Of a stretch of 64,000 nt of DNA, positions 35,357 through 43,850 are shown piece by piece. Each line of letters starts with the position of its first letter. The first letter of the stretch is position 1. The notes beneath the pieces are model-generated. The model was not told where the DNA came from and ran no database searches. It saw only the letters and a list, made by a program, of their open reading frames with translations. A program made the translations under genes and the position numbers. The DNA lies in the NCBI RefSeq assembly GCF_042650885.1, contig NZ_JBHSBU010000001.1, positions 3,906,001-3,970,000 of the forward strand. The letters run 5' to 3'. Origin of the DNA: Chitinimonas_A lacunae (lineage in GTDB: Bacteria > Pseudomonadota > Gammaproteobacteria > Burkholderiales > Chitinimonadaceae).

Positions 35357-35487
35357 GGCAGGCTGACTTGGCAAAAAGACCGTCATTGTAGCGGCCCGCT
35401 TGCACGACGCCAGCAGCGCCTATAGTGAACGGAGCATGCGGCGACCACCGGGGTCGCTGCCGATTTCCGCGATGGTCCGCCTGTGCC

Positions 35488-36393
35488 ATGACCCTTGATC
35501 TTCCCGCCAAAGTGATCGAACCGCTGCTGCAAAGTCTCTATGTAATGGCTTCGCTGGTCGAGGCGCGCGACCCCTATACGGGTGGCCATCTATGGCGGGT
35601 GTCGCAGTTCTCCCGTCTGCTGGCGGAAGCGTTGTCGCTGCCCGCGGCCGATGTGGCCCGGATCGCCCTCGGTGGCTTTCTGCACGACCTGGGCAAGATC
35701 GGCGTGCCCGATGCCGTCCTCAACAAACCCGACCGCCTCAATGACGAGGAATACGCTCTGATCAAGACCCACCCCGAAATCGGGGCCCGCCTGCTCAGTG
35801 GTCATCCGCTGGCCGGGCTGGTGCGGGCGGCGGTGGTGATGCACCACGAGACGCCCGATGGGCGCGGCTATCCGGCCGGGTTGGTCGGCGAGGCGATTCC
35901 GCTCGATGCCCGGATTGTCGGGCTGGTCGATGCGTTCGACGCCATGACCAGCAATCGGCCCTATCGGCGCGGTATGCCAGTCGAGCGGGCACTGGACCTG
36001 ATTGCTGAGCAACTGGGGCGTCAGTTCGACCCGACCTTGGGGCAGCGCCTGATCGAGATGGGCCGGCAGGGGCAGCTCGACCCTATAGTGGGCCATACCG
36101 AGCCGGGCATTCCGCTCCAGGATTGCCCAGGTTGCGGCCCGATCATCGTGATCCGGCGCGACCATCGATCAGGCGATCTGGTCTATTGCCGCCATTGCGG
36201 CGGCGAAGCGGCCGTGCGGCGACAGGATGGCCGACTGTCTCTGGAGAGCACCGGCCGTCGGGGTGGTGCGGCCGAATGCGAACCTGAAGTCGATATGGCA
36301 TTGCTCGACGAGCTGATCGCCGAAGCGATGCGTCATCTGCATCCGTCCCGTGGACCGCTGGCGCGGCTGCGGGCGGTGCTCGGTGCCGGTTGA
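35488..36393 (+). CDS. HD-GYP protein with a C-terminal four-cysteine tail
   Basis: A 301-residue protein. The HD-GYP domain occupies ~1-190: 'YTGGHLWRVSQFSRLL', 'FLHDLGKIGVPD', 'HHETPDGRGYPAG' and 'LVDAFDAMTSNRPYR' are intact, so c-di-GMP hydrolysis is plausible. There is no receiver or membrane domain. The tail contains 'CPGC' and, about 27 residues later, 'CRHC', a spacing that suggests a zinc-binding ribbon. ATG 35488 begins MTLDLPAK; the upstream frame is a continuation. Downstream, a secreted-protein gene starts 28 bp later. Confidence 0.9.
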   Translation: MTLDLPAKVIEPLLQSLYVMASLVEARDPYTGGHLWRVSQFSRLLAEALSLPAADVARIALGGFLHDLGKIGVPDAVLNKPDRLNDEEYALIKTHPEIGARLLSGHPLAGLVRAAVVMHHETPDGRGYPAGLVGEAIPLDARIVGLVDAFDAMTSNRPYRRGMPVERALDLIAEQLGRQFDPTLGQRLIEMGRQGQLDPIVGHTEPGIPLQDCPGCGPIIVIRRDHRSGDLVYCRHCGGEAAVRRQDGRLSLESTGRRGGAAECEPEVDMALLDELIAEAMRHLHPSRGPLARLRAVLGAG

Positions 36394-36421
36394 CGGCAAT
36401 ACTTGTATATGGAGGCTTCCC

Positions 36422-36937
36422 ATGCGTTATTTCGCCGCTTCGCTGGCCCTGTCGGGCGCGCTTGCCTTGAGCGTCGCTGCCCAGGCCGAACCGCTTGCTC
36501 CCAAGAGCCTGCAACGGCTTGCCTGGAACCTCGACGGCGCCAGTTGGGAAGTCGACAAGGATGGTGCTTCGGACAAGGGGCAGCCCGAGGTATCGGTATT
36601 CCATAAGAATGCCGGGATCATGGTGTCCTTGCAGGAGAACAATTCGGCGGCCACCGTCGATGCCCACTGGCAGGAATACGTCAAGGCGACCCGCGCCGTC
36701 AGTCGGGTATTCAACGAGGTCAGCGTGCCCAGTGAACTCAAGCCACCGGCCGGTTTTTCCTGCCGTGCCGAGGAGTCGAGCCTGGGCGACGACCCGCCCA
36801 ATAAGACCCGCGTGCTCTGCGGTGCCGTCCAGGGCAAGACATTGGCCCTGCTGTCGCTGACCTTGCCCAAGGAAGAATGGCGTCCGCATCTGCAAGACCT
36901 CAATGCCATGCTCAAGGGCATCAGTTGGCGTAATTGA
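36422..36937 (+). CDS. Small secreted hypothetical protein
   Basis: A 171-residue exported protein. The signal peptide (MRYFAASLALSGALALSVAAQA) is followed by a compact domain with two Cys ('FSCRAEES', 'VLCGA'), which may form a disulfide. I recognise no family. A GGAGG ribosome site lies 7 bases before ATG. It starts 28 bp after the HD-GYP gene, so the two may be co-transcribed. Confidence 0.75.
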   Translation: MRYFAASLALSGALALSVAAQAEPLAPKSLQRLAWNLDGASWEVDKDGASDKGQPEVSVFHKNAGIMVSLQENNSAATVDAHWQEYVKATRAVSRVFNEVSVPSELKPPAGFSCRAEESSLGDDPPNKTRVLCGAVQGKTLALLSLTLPKEEWRPHLQDLNAMLKGISWRN

Positions 36938-37268
36938 ATGGATGGTGGTGGGCAAGTAGAGGCGGCAGCGAGGCTGAGGCGTGACTGTTGGGGCAGCCGC
37001 CCTGAACCGTTGCTGCGGTGGCGGGTCGATACTGATCAGGTGCGTCCTGTCAGGGTTCCGGCTCGACAAGCAATGACCACAGCCCACAGCCTTGCCCGCA
37101 GGACCCGCAAGTCAGCGGCTTGCCCGTATTGGGAAATAACACTGTATCGATACTCATCGTATCGAAAAGTGATACCAGAAGTGACTGGCGGCGACCATCG
37201 CGGCCGTTGGCGTTGCCGGTTCAGGCTGCTTTGCTGACACTGCCGCGATCCTGTTCCCGGAGTCTGCG
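36938..37268. other. Non-coding region before the DUF2339 gene
   Basis: 331 bp without a supported gene. A run at about 37140-37178 contains repeated TATCGA motifs. An open frame at 36938-37237 has no ribosome site and poor composition. Confidence 0.4.
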
Positions 37269-40097
37269 ATGGCGATAGCTGGTTTGCTGCTTGGTATGGT
37301 GCTGGGGTCAGTCTTTCTGTCTCACGGTGGTGCCATCATCGGTGCCGTGCTGGGCTGGCTGATCGGGCGTGAGCGGGAGCAGAACCAGCGCATCACCAGC
37401 CTTGAACACGAAATCGATCGTCTGCTCTCCCTTCAGGAAGAACAGCAGGTCGTGGTTCGGGTGATGCCGCCCACTGCCGCCGCCGCGGCAAAATCCGAGC
37501 AAGAAACTCCCGTCGAACCTGAACACGGACCTCGTCCCGCCCTTGCCCCCATCAGTCGGGTCGAGCCTCAGAGCGAAGCACTGCGCCACAGCTCCGTAGC
37601 GCCTGCCACGGTCTCTGCAGCAGAGCCGGTGCCGGCAGCGCCGCCGCCATTCTCCATCCCTCCTGTTTCCCCGTCACCGCCCTTGCCGCCGCGCCCCGCG
37701 ATGCCCATTCCGGCGCCGACGCTTCGTCCGGTTCATGCCGCGCGCCATGGCGAGCCCAGCCAGTCGCGCGAATGGCTGCCGAAGTGGTTTGTCGAGGGCA
37801 ATCCGGCGGTCAAGGTCGGGGTGGTATTGCTGTTGATGGGCGTGGCCTTCCTGCTCAAGTACACGGCCAAGTTCATCCACTTCCCGGTGGAAATGCGTTA
37901 TCTGGCCACGCTGGTCGGTTCGGTGGCGTTGGTCGGTTTTGGCTGGTTCCAGCGCGAGCGGCGGCCGGTGTTCGGTCAGGGCCTGCAAGCGGGCGGGGTC
38001 GGCTTGGCGTTTCTGGCGGTATTTGCGGCTTTCCGGCTGCACGAACTGATTCCTGCCGGGGCGGCTTTTGCGCTGCTGGCGGCCATTTCGATCAGCACCG
38101 GCGTGCTGGCAGTGCTGCAATCGGCGCAGACCCTGGCCGTGATGGGCATCGCGGGCGGCTTTATGGCGCCGATCCTGGCTTCGACCGGGCAGGGCAACCA
38201 TGTGATGCTGTTCAGCTATTACGCCGTGCTCAATCTCGGCATTGCCGTGGTGGCCCGCGTGCGAGCGTGGCGCTGGCTCAATCTGCTGGGCTTTCTGTTT
38301 ACCTTTGTGATCGCCTCGGCCTGGGGCGTGCTGTCCTACCGGGCGGACCGCTTTGCCAGCACCGAGCCGTTCCTGATCTTTTACTTCCTGTTCTACGTCG
38401 GCCTGACCGTGGCCTTCGCCCAGCGGCGGGTGGAAGAGGACGGCGTGCTGGTCAAAGACCCGGTCGATGCGACGCTGGCCTTTGGCGTGCCGCTGGTCGG
38501 CTTCGGTCTACAGGCGGCGCTGGTCAAGGATTTCGCTTATGGTACTGCCTGGTCGTCGGCCTTTCTGGCCCTGTTCTATGGTGTCATGTGGCTGGGTCTG
38601 CGCCGTCGGGCCGGCTTGGCTGCGCTCGCTGAAACCTTCCTGGCGCTTGGGGTCGGCTTTGCCACCGTTACCGTCCCGCTGGCGCTCGACGCCGCCTGGA
38701 CCTCCGCCTCCTGGGCGCTCGAAGGCACCGGGCTGATCTGGGTGGGCTGTCGTCAGCAACGCACCCTGAGTCGCTGTAGCGGCTATCTGCTGCTGCTGGC
38801 GGCCGGCTGCGTGGCGCTGTGGCACTGGCATAACCCCGAGTCCTACAGCGGCTGGATCAACGGTGCCCTGTTCGGCACATTGATGGTGGCCTGTGCCAGC
38901 TGGCTCGCGGCCATCCTGCTGGAGCACTGGGCGCGCGCCGAAAAGCGCCTGCCGGCCGAGTGGCTGATGCACTGGGTGCTGCTGGCCTGGGGCGTGGCGA
39001 TCTGGCTGTTGGGCGGTCTGACCGAGATCGACCGCTACGGCAAGGCCGGACAGCAGGTCAATCTGTTGCTGCTGTGGGCGGTATTGAGTGTGCTGGGCTG
39101 GACGGTGGCGGCGCGTGGCTTTGACTATCGGGCGCTGCGCATCCCCGGTCTGGCGCTGCCGGTGGCGGGTCTGCTGATCCTGGTGCTGGCCCAGGAGCGC
39201 TTTGCCACGCCGCTCGAGGCCGCCGGCTGGCTGACCTGGCCTTTGCTGTTCGCTGCGCTCTGGGGAACGCTGGCCTACCGGTCGCATGAATTGCCGCGCG
39301 ACGGCAAGCGTCTGGCCCATCTGGGCGGCTGGTGGCTGTTGCTGGCCTGGGTGGTGTGGACCCTGACCGATGCCTTCGACCGGCTGGGCGAGGGTTCGTC
39401 CTGGCCGTGGCTCGGTGGTCTGCTGGCGGCCGCGCTGGCGCTGCGGCTGCCGCGTTGGCTGGAACACTTCTGGCCGGTGCGGCGCTATACCCGACTCTAT
39501 CAATGGTGGGCCATCTGGCCGCTTGCGGCGCTGCTGTCGATGGTGCTGCTGGCCGCGCCTTGGTCGAGCAGCGGTGCCGCGACGCCTTTGCCTTATCTGC
39601 CGCTGCTCAACCCGCTCGATCTGGGCATGTTGCTGGCGCTGTGCGCGCTGTGGGCCTGGTGTCGCGATCCCTATCCCGCGGCCAAGTTGCTGCCCTACCG
39701 CGACACCGCCCTCTACGCGGCCGGCGCACTGCTGTTCGGCTGGGCCAATGCGATGCTGGCACGTGCTTTCCATCACTTCGGCGGCTTCGACTTCTCGGCG
39801 CGGGTACTGCTGGGCGAGCCGGCTTTCCAGGCCGGACTGTCGCTGCTGTGGAGCACCGTGGCGCTGGCGTCGATGTTCTACGCCACCCGACGCGGCCTGC
39901 GCGCGCTCTGGATCACTGGCGCTGCGCTGATCGGCCTGACGGTACTCAAGCTGTTTGTGCTCGATCTGGCCGAGTTTGGCGGTCTGGCGCGGATCGTGTC
40001 GTTTATCGGCGTGGGCTTGCTGCTGGTGGGAGTCGGTTTCTTCGCCCCGGTGCCGCCGGCGCTGGGCGCGGAGGACGAATTGGGGCAGAAAGGGTAA
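37269..40097 (+). CDS. DUF2339 multi-pass membrane protein
   Basis: A 942-residue inner-membrane protein. It starts with one helix (~1-33, 'GLLLGMVLGSVFLSHGGAIIGAVLGWLIG') and a coiled segment ('LEHEIDRLL'), then a long Pro-rich linker (~80-175), then the hallmark 'GNPAVKVGVVLLLMGVAFLLKYTA' and about 25 further membrane helices. This is the DUF2339 architecture. No biochemical function is known for the family. GGAG precedes the start by 7 bases. It stands alone. Confidence 0.9.
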   Translation: MAIAGLLLGMVLGSVFLSHGGAIIGAVLGWLIGREREQNQRITSLEHEIDRLLSLQEEQQVVVRVMPPTAAAAAKSEQETPVEPEHGPRPALAPISRVEPQSEALRHSSVAPATVSAAEPVPAAPPPFSIPPVSPSPPLPPRPAMPIPAPTLRPVHAARHGEPSQSREWLPKWFVEGNPAVKVGVVLLLMGVAFLLKYTAKFIHFPVEMRYLATLVGSVALVGFGWFQRERRPVFGQGLQAGGVGLAFLAVFAAFRLHELIPAGAAFALLAAISISTGVLAVLQSAQTLAVMGIAGGFMAPILASTGQGNHVMLFSYYAVLNLGIAVVARVRAWRWLNLLGFLFTFVIASAWGVLSYRADRFASTEPFLIFYFLFYVGLTVAFAQRRVEEDGVLVKDPVDATLAFGVPLVGFGLQAALVKDFAYGTAWSSAFLALFYGVMWLGLRRRAGLAALAETFLALGVGFATVTVPLALDAAWTSASWALEGTGLIWVGCRQQRTLSRCSGYLLLLAAGCVALWHWHNPESYSGWINGALFGTLMVACASWLAAILLEHWARAEKRLPAEWLMHWVLLAWGVAIWLLGGLTEIDRYGKAGQQVNLLLLWAVLSVLGWTVAARGFDYRALRIPGLALPVAGLLILVLAQERFATPLEAAGWLTWPLLFAALWGTLAYRSHELPRDGKRLAHLGGWWLLLAWVVWTLTDAFDRLGEGSSWPWLGGLLAAALALRLPRWLEHFWPVRRYTRLYQWWAIWPLAALLSMVLLAAPWSSSGAATPLPYLPLLNPLDLGMLLALCALWAWCRDPYPAAKLLPYRDTALYAAGALLFGWANAMLARAFHHFGGFDFSARVLLGEPAFQAGLSLLWSTVALASMFYATRRGLRALWITGAALIGLTVLKLFVLDLAEFGGLARIVSFIGVGLLLVGVGFFAPVPPALGAEDELGQKG

Positions 40098-40119
40098 ATA
40101 AGCTGGGGAATTGCCTTTC

Positions 40120-40181
40120 GTAAAATAATCTGCAAATAGTTTGCTAGGCAGTTGTCGGTATATATTGAAATATAAATAATC
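40120..40181 (+). repeat. A+T-rich dispersed repeat, copy J
   Basis: TCTGCAAATAGTTTGCTAGG, GTCGGTATATATTG and ATATAAATAAT recall both the CTGCAAG and GGTATATAAACATAAAT parts of copy C, with about 8 extra bases between them. Confidence 0.5.
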
Positions 40182-40266
40182 GGTTCGCGCGCTGAGTCAC
40201 TCCCTCGGCCCGGCAAGCCGAAGTGGATAGCCGATAGCCTCAACTGAGGAATAACTTTGATTGCAA

Positions 40267-40302
40267 CGGGGCGGACACTCCCCTAATGATGTGTCTGCCC
40301 CG
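40267..40302. repeat. Long inverted repeat downstream of the binding protein
   Basis: CGGGGCGGACAC and GTGTCTGCCCCG pair over 12 positions (one G-T) with a 12-base loop. It is not followed by T's. It could end transcription of a convergent gene or be an RNA structure. Confidence 0.4.
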
Positions 40303-40485
40303 CCTGTGCTACCCATTCGCTGTCAATACGGCGTCCAGGAAAGCCAGCTCGTCGCAAGACCATCGACGGTGGGACTCATCGTTGCCAGCGCAAGCTGCCG
40401 GGCGAAGGAGACGATGGGGCATCGAACCGTTGGATGGCCGCTGCACGCCGGGTCTGGTCGAACTGGACGCCGTCTTGAGCGCGTA

Positions 40486-41253
40486 TCAATTGCGCAGATT
40501 GAAGACGAAGTGGCGGCTCGAGATCGAGTTGTAGACGCCACCCGCGATCAGGCTCTTGAGCGCCTTGTTGAAGCGGTCGCGCAGCACCAGTTCGTCTTTT
40601 CTGAGCGCGATACCCTGGCCACGGCCGAAATAGCGCTGTTCCTTCAGTGCGCTGCCGACCAGCTCGAAGCCCTGACCGGCCGGGGTCTGGAAGAAGCCGT
40701 AATAGGCGGCGGTGCCGTCCATCAAGGCCAGCTTGACTTCGCCCTGTGCCAGCGCGTTGTAGAGGGCCGAACTGGTCTTGTAGCGGCGGATGATCGCCCG
40801 ATCGGCGAATTTGCTGCTGAGGTAGGCGTCGTAGCTGGTGTTTTCCTCGACGCCGATGGTGACGCCTTCGACCCGCTGCGGCGAGATGAAGACAAACGGG
40901 AAACGGCCCTTCTTGGCCACGAAAAAGGCCGGCGAATGGGCATAGGGGTCGGTGAACATCACCTGTTTTTCGCGATCCTCGGTAATGTCCATCGACGACA
41001 GGATCACATCGATCCGGCGCGCCAGCAGATTGGGGATCAGGTCGTTCCATTCGGTGCGCACGAAGCTGCACTGGACCTTCATCTCTTCACATAGGGCACG
41101 GCCCAGCTCGACATTGAAACCATGCAGATTGCCCTGGTTGTCGACCATCTCGAAGGGGGGATAGCGGCCCTCGATGCCGATCTTGAGTGCCTCTGCCTGG
41201 ACGGGCAGGGCGATGGCAAGCAGCGCGGCGAAGAGCGCGAGGTGGCGTTTCAT
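40486..41253 (-). CDS. Orphan periplasmic amino-acid-binding protein (SBP_bac_3)
   Basis: A 255-residue exported protein close to HisJ/ArgT type. The signal peptide (MKRHLALFAALLAIALPVQA) is followed by 'LKIGIEGRYPPFEMVDNQGNLHGFNVELG', 'DVILSSMDITEDREKQVMFTDPY' and 'GIALRKDELVLRDRFNKALKSLI', typical of basic or polar amino-acid ligands. A GGGAAACGC site precedes the ATG. No permease or ATPase gene lies near, so the transporter must be elsewhere or the protein has a sensing role. The same is true of three other binding proteins here. Confidence 0.9.
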   Translation of the reverse strand: MKRHLALFAALLAIALPVQAEALKIGIEGRYPPFEMVDNQGNLHGFNVELGRALCEEMKVQCSFVRTEWNDLIPNLLARRIDVILSSMDITEDREKQVMFTDPYAHSPAFFVAKKGRFPFVFISPQRVEGVTIGVEENTSYDAYLSSKFADRAIIRRYKTSSALYNALAQGEVKLALMDGTAAYYGFFQTPAGQGFELVGSALKEQRYFGRGQGIALRKDELVLRDRFNKALKSLIAGGVYNSISSRHFVFNLRN

Positions 41254-41484
41254 GTGTAGCGTTTCCCTGAATTGTTATTTGATTCGATGCCGCCTGAGGC
41301 GACCGGCCATGATCGCATAGCCAGCCACGCTGCCAACTGGGGCCTTGCCTAGGCGTTGCGCGGCTCGGGACAGTGGCGATGTTTTCCTGCAACGGGCACC
41401 GGCAAAAAAATCCACTGGGCCTTGACCCGTTTGCACGGAATCGGCCGTTGAAGGGGCAGCACCCTTTCCTTACTGGAGACCGTC

Positions 41485-43179
41485 ATGTTCCCACGTCACT
41501 TACTGGCCGCATCCGTTCTGCTGCTGGCGGCCTGTACCCAGTCGCTGCCTTCTGTCCAAAGCGAGCAGGCTGTACCGCCGCCACCCGCGCCCAGGCCCAC
41601 TCCCGCTGCGCCCGAATCCGTGGCCGCGCCGGCCCCGCTGGTCGCCCGGGCAAAAGGGCCGCTGGCCGACAAGGCCGTCGAGCTGTCAGGCCGCAGTCTC
41701 AACCGAATGGCGATGCTGGCGCCGCCGCAGCAGGAAGAGCGTGAGAACTACCAGCATCCCCAACGCCACGGCGTGCTGAAGACGGCTGAAGCGCCCGTAT
41801 CGACCTTCTCGATCGATGTCGATACCGGCTCCTACGCCAATCTGCGCCGGCTGCTCAACCAGGGCCGCCTGCCGCCGCGCGATGCGGTGCGGGTGGAGGA
41901 GCTGATCAACTACTTCCCCTACCGTTACCCCTTGCCCAAGGATCGGCAACCGTTCGCCGTCGCGACCGCGGTGGGGCCGACGCCGTGGAATCCGCACAGC
42001 TATCTGCTGCGGGTCGGCATCCAGGCCGCCGACAGCGCCAAGGCTGAGTTGCCGCCGGCCAATCTGGTGTTTCTGGTCGATGTGTCGGGGTCGATGAACA
42101 GCCCCGATAAGCTGCCGCTGCTGAAAAATGCGCTGAAGCTGCTGGTTGATCAGTTGCGGCCGCAGGATCGGGTATCGCTGGTCACCTACGCCGGCGGCAC
42201 CCGGGTGGTGCTGGAGCCGACTCCGGGCAATGAACGGGCCAGGCTCCATTCGGCCATCGACGACCTGATCCCGGGCGGCTCGACGGCCGGCGCTGCTGGG
42301 ATCGAACTGGCCTATCGGATGGCACGCCAGGGCCTGATCCAGGGCGGGATCAACCGCATCCTGCTGGCCACCGATGGCGACTTCAATGTCGGCATCACCC
42401 GCTTTGACACCCTCAAGGACATGGTGGCCGAACGGCGCCGCGACGGCGTGTCGCTGTCCACGTTGGGCTTTGGCGGCGGCAACTACAACGACCATCTGAT
42501 GGAACAGCTCGCCGATGCCGGCGATGGTGCCTATTCCTATATCGATACCCTCAATGAAGCGCAGAAAGTGCTCGTTGACGAGTACACCTCGACGCTGGCG
42601 GTGGTGGCGCGTGATGTGAAAATCCAGCTCGAATTCAACCCGGCCGTGGTGGCCGAATACCGGCAGATCGGCTTTGAAAACCGGGCCTTGCAGCGTGAGG
42701 ATTTCAACAACGATCAGGTCGATGCCGGCGAAATCGGCATGGGCCACCGGGTGACGGCGCTCTATGAAATCACCCTGACCGGCGACCCGACCCGGATCGA
42801 GCCGCTGCGCTACGGCAAGGATACGGCCCGCCAGCAAGCCCATGCCGCTGAGCTGGGTTTCCTGCGGCTGCGCTACAAGTCGCCCGACGGCGGGGCCAGC
42901 AAGCTGCTCGAATTCCCGATCGCCCGGCCAGACGGCAAGCGCGAGGCGGCGGCCATCGATGAAGACTTCCGCTTCGCCGCCGCCGTCGCGGCCTTCGGGC
43001 AGCGGCTGGCCGATGGCGGCAAATATCTCGATGGCTTTGATTTCGACCGTATCCATGCGCTGGCCGCCGGGGCGCGCGGGGAGGATCGCTTCGGTTATCG
43101 TGGCGAATTTCTCGGCATGGTACGGCTGGCCAAGAGTCTGGCCGGCAAGAAGGAGCCGGAGGCGCAGATTGCAGAGTGA
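41485..43179 (+). CDS. VWA-domain lipoprotein (YfbK-like)
   Basis: A 564-residue lipoprotein. The lipobox LAAC near residue 17 follows a signal peptide, so it would be membrane-anchored. A von Willebrand N-terminal region ('SIDVDTGSYANLRRLLNQGRLPPRDAVRVEELINYFPYRYP') precedes the VWA domain with MIDAS 'DVSGSMNSPDKL'. A C-terminal DUF3520-like region ('EMGHRVTALYEI'-type) follows. This matches E. coli YfbK in domain order. CTGGAGACCGTC precedes the ATG. Function is unknown. It lies just upstream of a BlaI/M56 module but is separated from it by a terminator. Confidence 0.9.
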   Translation: MFPRHLLAASVLLLAACTQSLPSVQSEQAVPPPPAPRPTPAAPESVAAPAPLVARAKGPLADKAVELSGRSLNRMAMLAPPQQEERENYQHPQRHGVLKTAEAPVSTFSIDVDTGSYANLRRLLNQGRLPPRDAVRVEELINYFPYRYPLPKDRQPFAVATAVGPTPWNPHSYLLRVGIQAADSAKAELPPANLVFLVDVSGSMNSPDKLPLLKNALKLLVDQLRPQDRVSLVTYAGGTRVVLEPTPGNERARLHSAIDDLIPGGSTAGAAGIELAYRMARQGLIQGGINRILLATDGDFNVGITRFDTLKDMVAERRRDGVSLSTLGFGGGNYNDHLMEQLADAGDGAYSYIDTLNEAQKVLVDEYTSTLAVVARDVKIQLEFNPAVVAEYRQIGFENRALQREDFNNDQVDAGEIGMGHRVTALYEITLTGDPTRIEPLRYGKDTARQQAHAAELGFLRLRYKSPDGGASKLLEFPIARPDGKREAAAIDEDFRFAAAVAAFGQRLADGGKYLDGFDFDRIHALAAGARGEDRFGYRGEFLGMVRLAKSLAGKKEPEAQIAE

Positions 43180-43187
43180 TGGCTTGT

Positions 43188-43254
43188 TTAGATATTTTTC
43201 TTATATTTATGTTTATATGTCTTGAAGCATGTTGGCCTGATATTTTATTTATGG
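43188..43254 (-). repeat. A+T-rich dispersed repeat, copy K
   Basis: On the minus strand it reads AAAATATCAGGCCAACATG, then ACATATAAACATAAATATAAG, matching the tail GTATATAAACATAAATAAAC of copy C. Confidence 0.45.
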
Positions 43255-43342
43255 CAACAGCCTGTTCCGGGACCCATCGCGTTCCATAGGCCGGACCCAT
43301 GGCGACGAATCGGACCGATCAGGTCGATGAAGCGGATTGATG

Positions 43343-43370
43343 ACGGGCGTCTGTGGACGCCCGTTGTCTT
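43343..43370 (+). terminator. Terminator after the VWA lipoprotein gene
   Basis: A 9-bp perfect stem ACGGGCGTC / GACGCCCGT with a 4-base loop TGTG is followed by TGTCTT. Confidence 0.7.
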
Positions 43371-43372
43371 TG

Positions 43373-43415
43373 TAGAAAGATTTTTCTAGACATAATTTTC
43401 TAGAAAATGCATTCT
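43373..43415 (+). promoter_or_regulatory. Candidate BlaI-type operator
   Basis: A cluster of TTTTCTAGA half-sites: TAGAAAGATTTTTCTAGA, then TTTTCTAGAAAAT, with a perfect TTTTCTAGAAAA palindrome. It lies directly before the BlaI-family gene and covers an upstream ATG at 43407. BlaI-like repressors bind short dyads of this kind, so autoregulation is inferred. The half-site differs from the staphylococcal TACA/TGTA type. Confidence 0.6.
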
Positions 43416-43445
43416 ACGTCACCCCATTCGCCGGAAAATGTCTCG

Positions 43446-43850
43446 ATGACCCGTACCGACGCCTTACCCAAACCGACTCCCGCCGAACTCGATCTGCTGC
43501 GTGTGCTATGGCAGATCGGCCCGGCTACCGCCAAGCAGGTTCACCAGACGATCCAGACCGACCGCCCCGAGATGGCCTACGCCAATGTGCTGCGTCAGTT
43601 GCAACTGATGCACGCCAAGGGGCTGCTGTCGCGCGATGAAAGCCAGCGCTCGCATATCTATGCACCGGTCGCTTCGCAGGACTCCCTGCAATCGAGCCTG
43701 CTGCGCGAGCTGATCCACAAGGTCTTTTCCGGCTCGGGCAAAGCCCTGGTGCTGGCAGCGCTGCGCGGTCATGTGACCGAGGAAGAAAAAGCCGATATCG
43801 AGCGCTTTCTCGATGAGGAGAAGCGTGACGACCAGGGAGAACGCTCATGA
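43446..43850 (+). CDS. BlaI/MecI/CopY-family transcriptional repressor
   Basis: A 134-residue regulator. The winged helix includes 'PTPAELDLLRVLWQIGPATAKQVHQTI', 'AYANVLRQLQLMHAKGLLSRDE' and 'RSHIYAP', which define the BlaI family. The C-terminal 'KVFSGSGKALVLAALRGHVTEEEKADIERFLDE' forms the dimer region. In BlaI/MecI systems a membrane metalloprotease cleaves the repressor. A frame runs from 43407, but that ATG falls inside the palindrome, so 43446 is preferred. It overlaps the following M56 gene by four bases (ATGA). Confidence 0.93.
   Translation: MTRTDALPKPTPAELDLLRVLWQIGPATAKQVHQTIQTDRPEMAYANVLRQLQLMHAKGLLSRDESQRSHIYAPVASQDSLQSSLLRELIHKVFSGSGKALVLAALRGHVTEEEKADIERFLDEEKRDDQGERS

Larger units (their letters stand above)
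40098..40485. other. Non-coding region with repeat J and a long hairpin
   Basis: A 388-bp gap between convergent genes. It contains the A+T-rich copy J (40120-40181) and a GC-rich inverted repeat at 40267-40302. No gene is supported; a frame at 40261 is the antisense shadow of the binding-protein gene. Confidence 0.5.
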
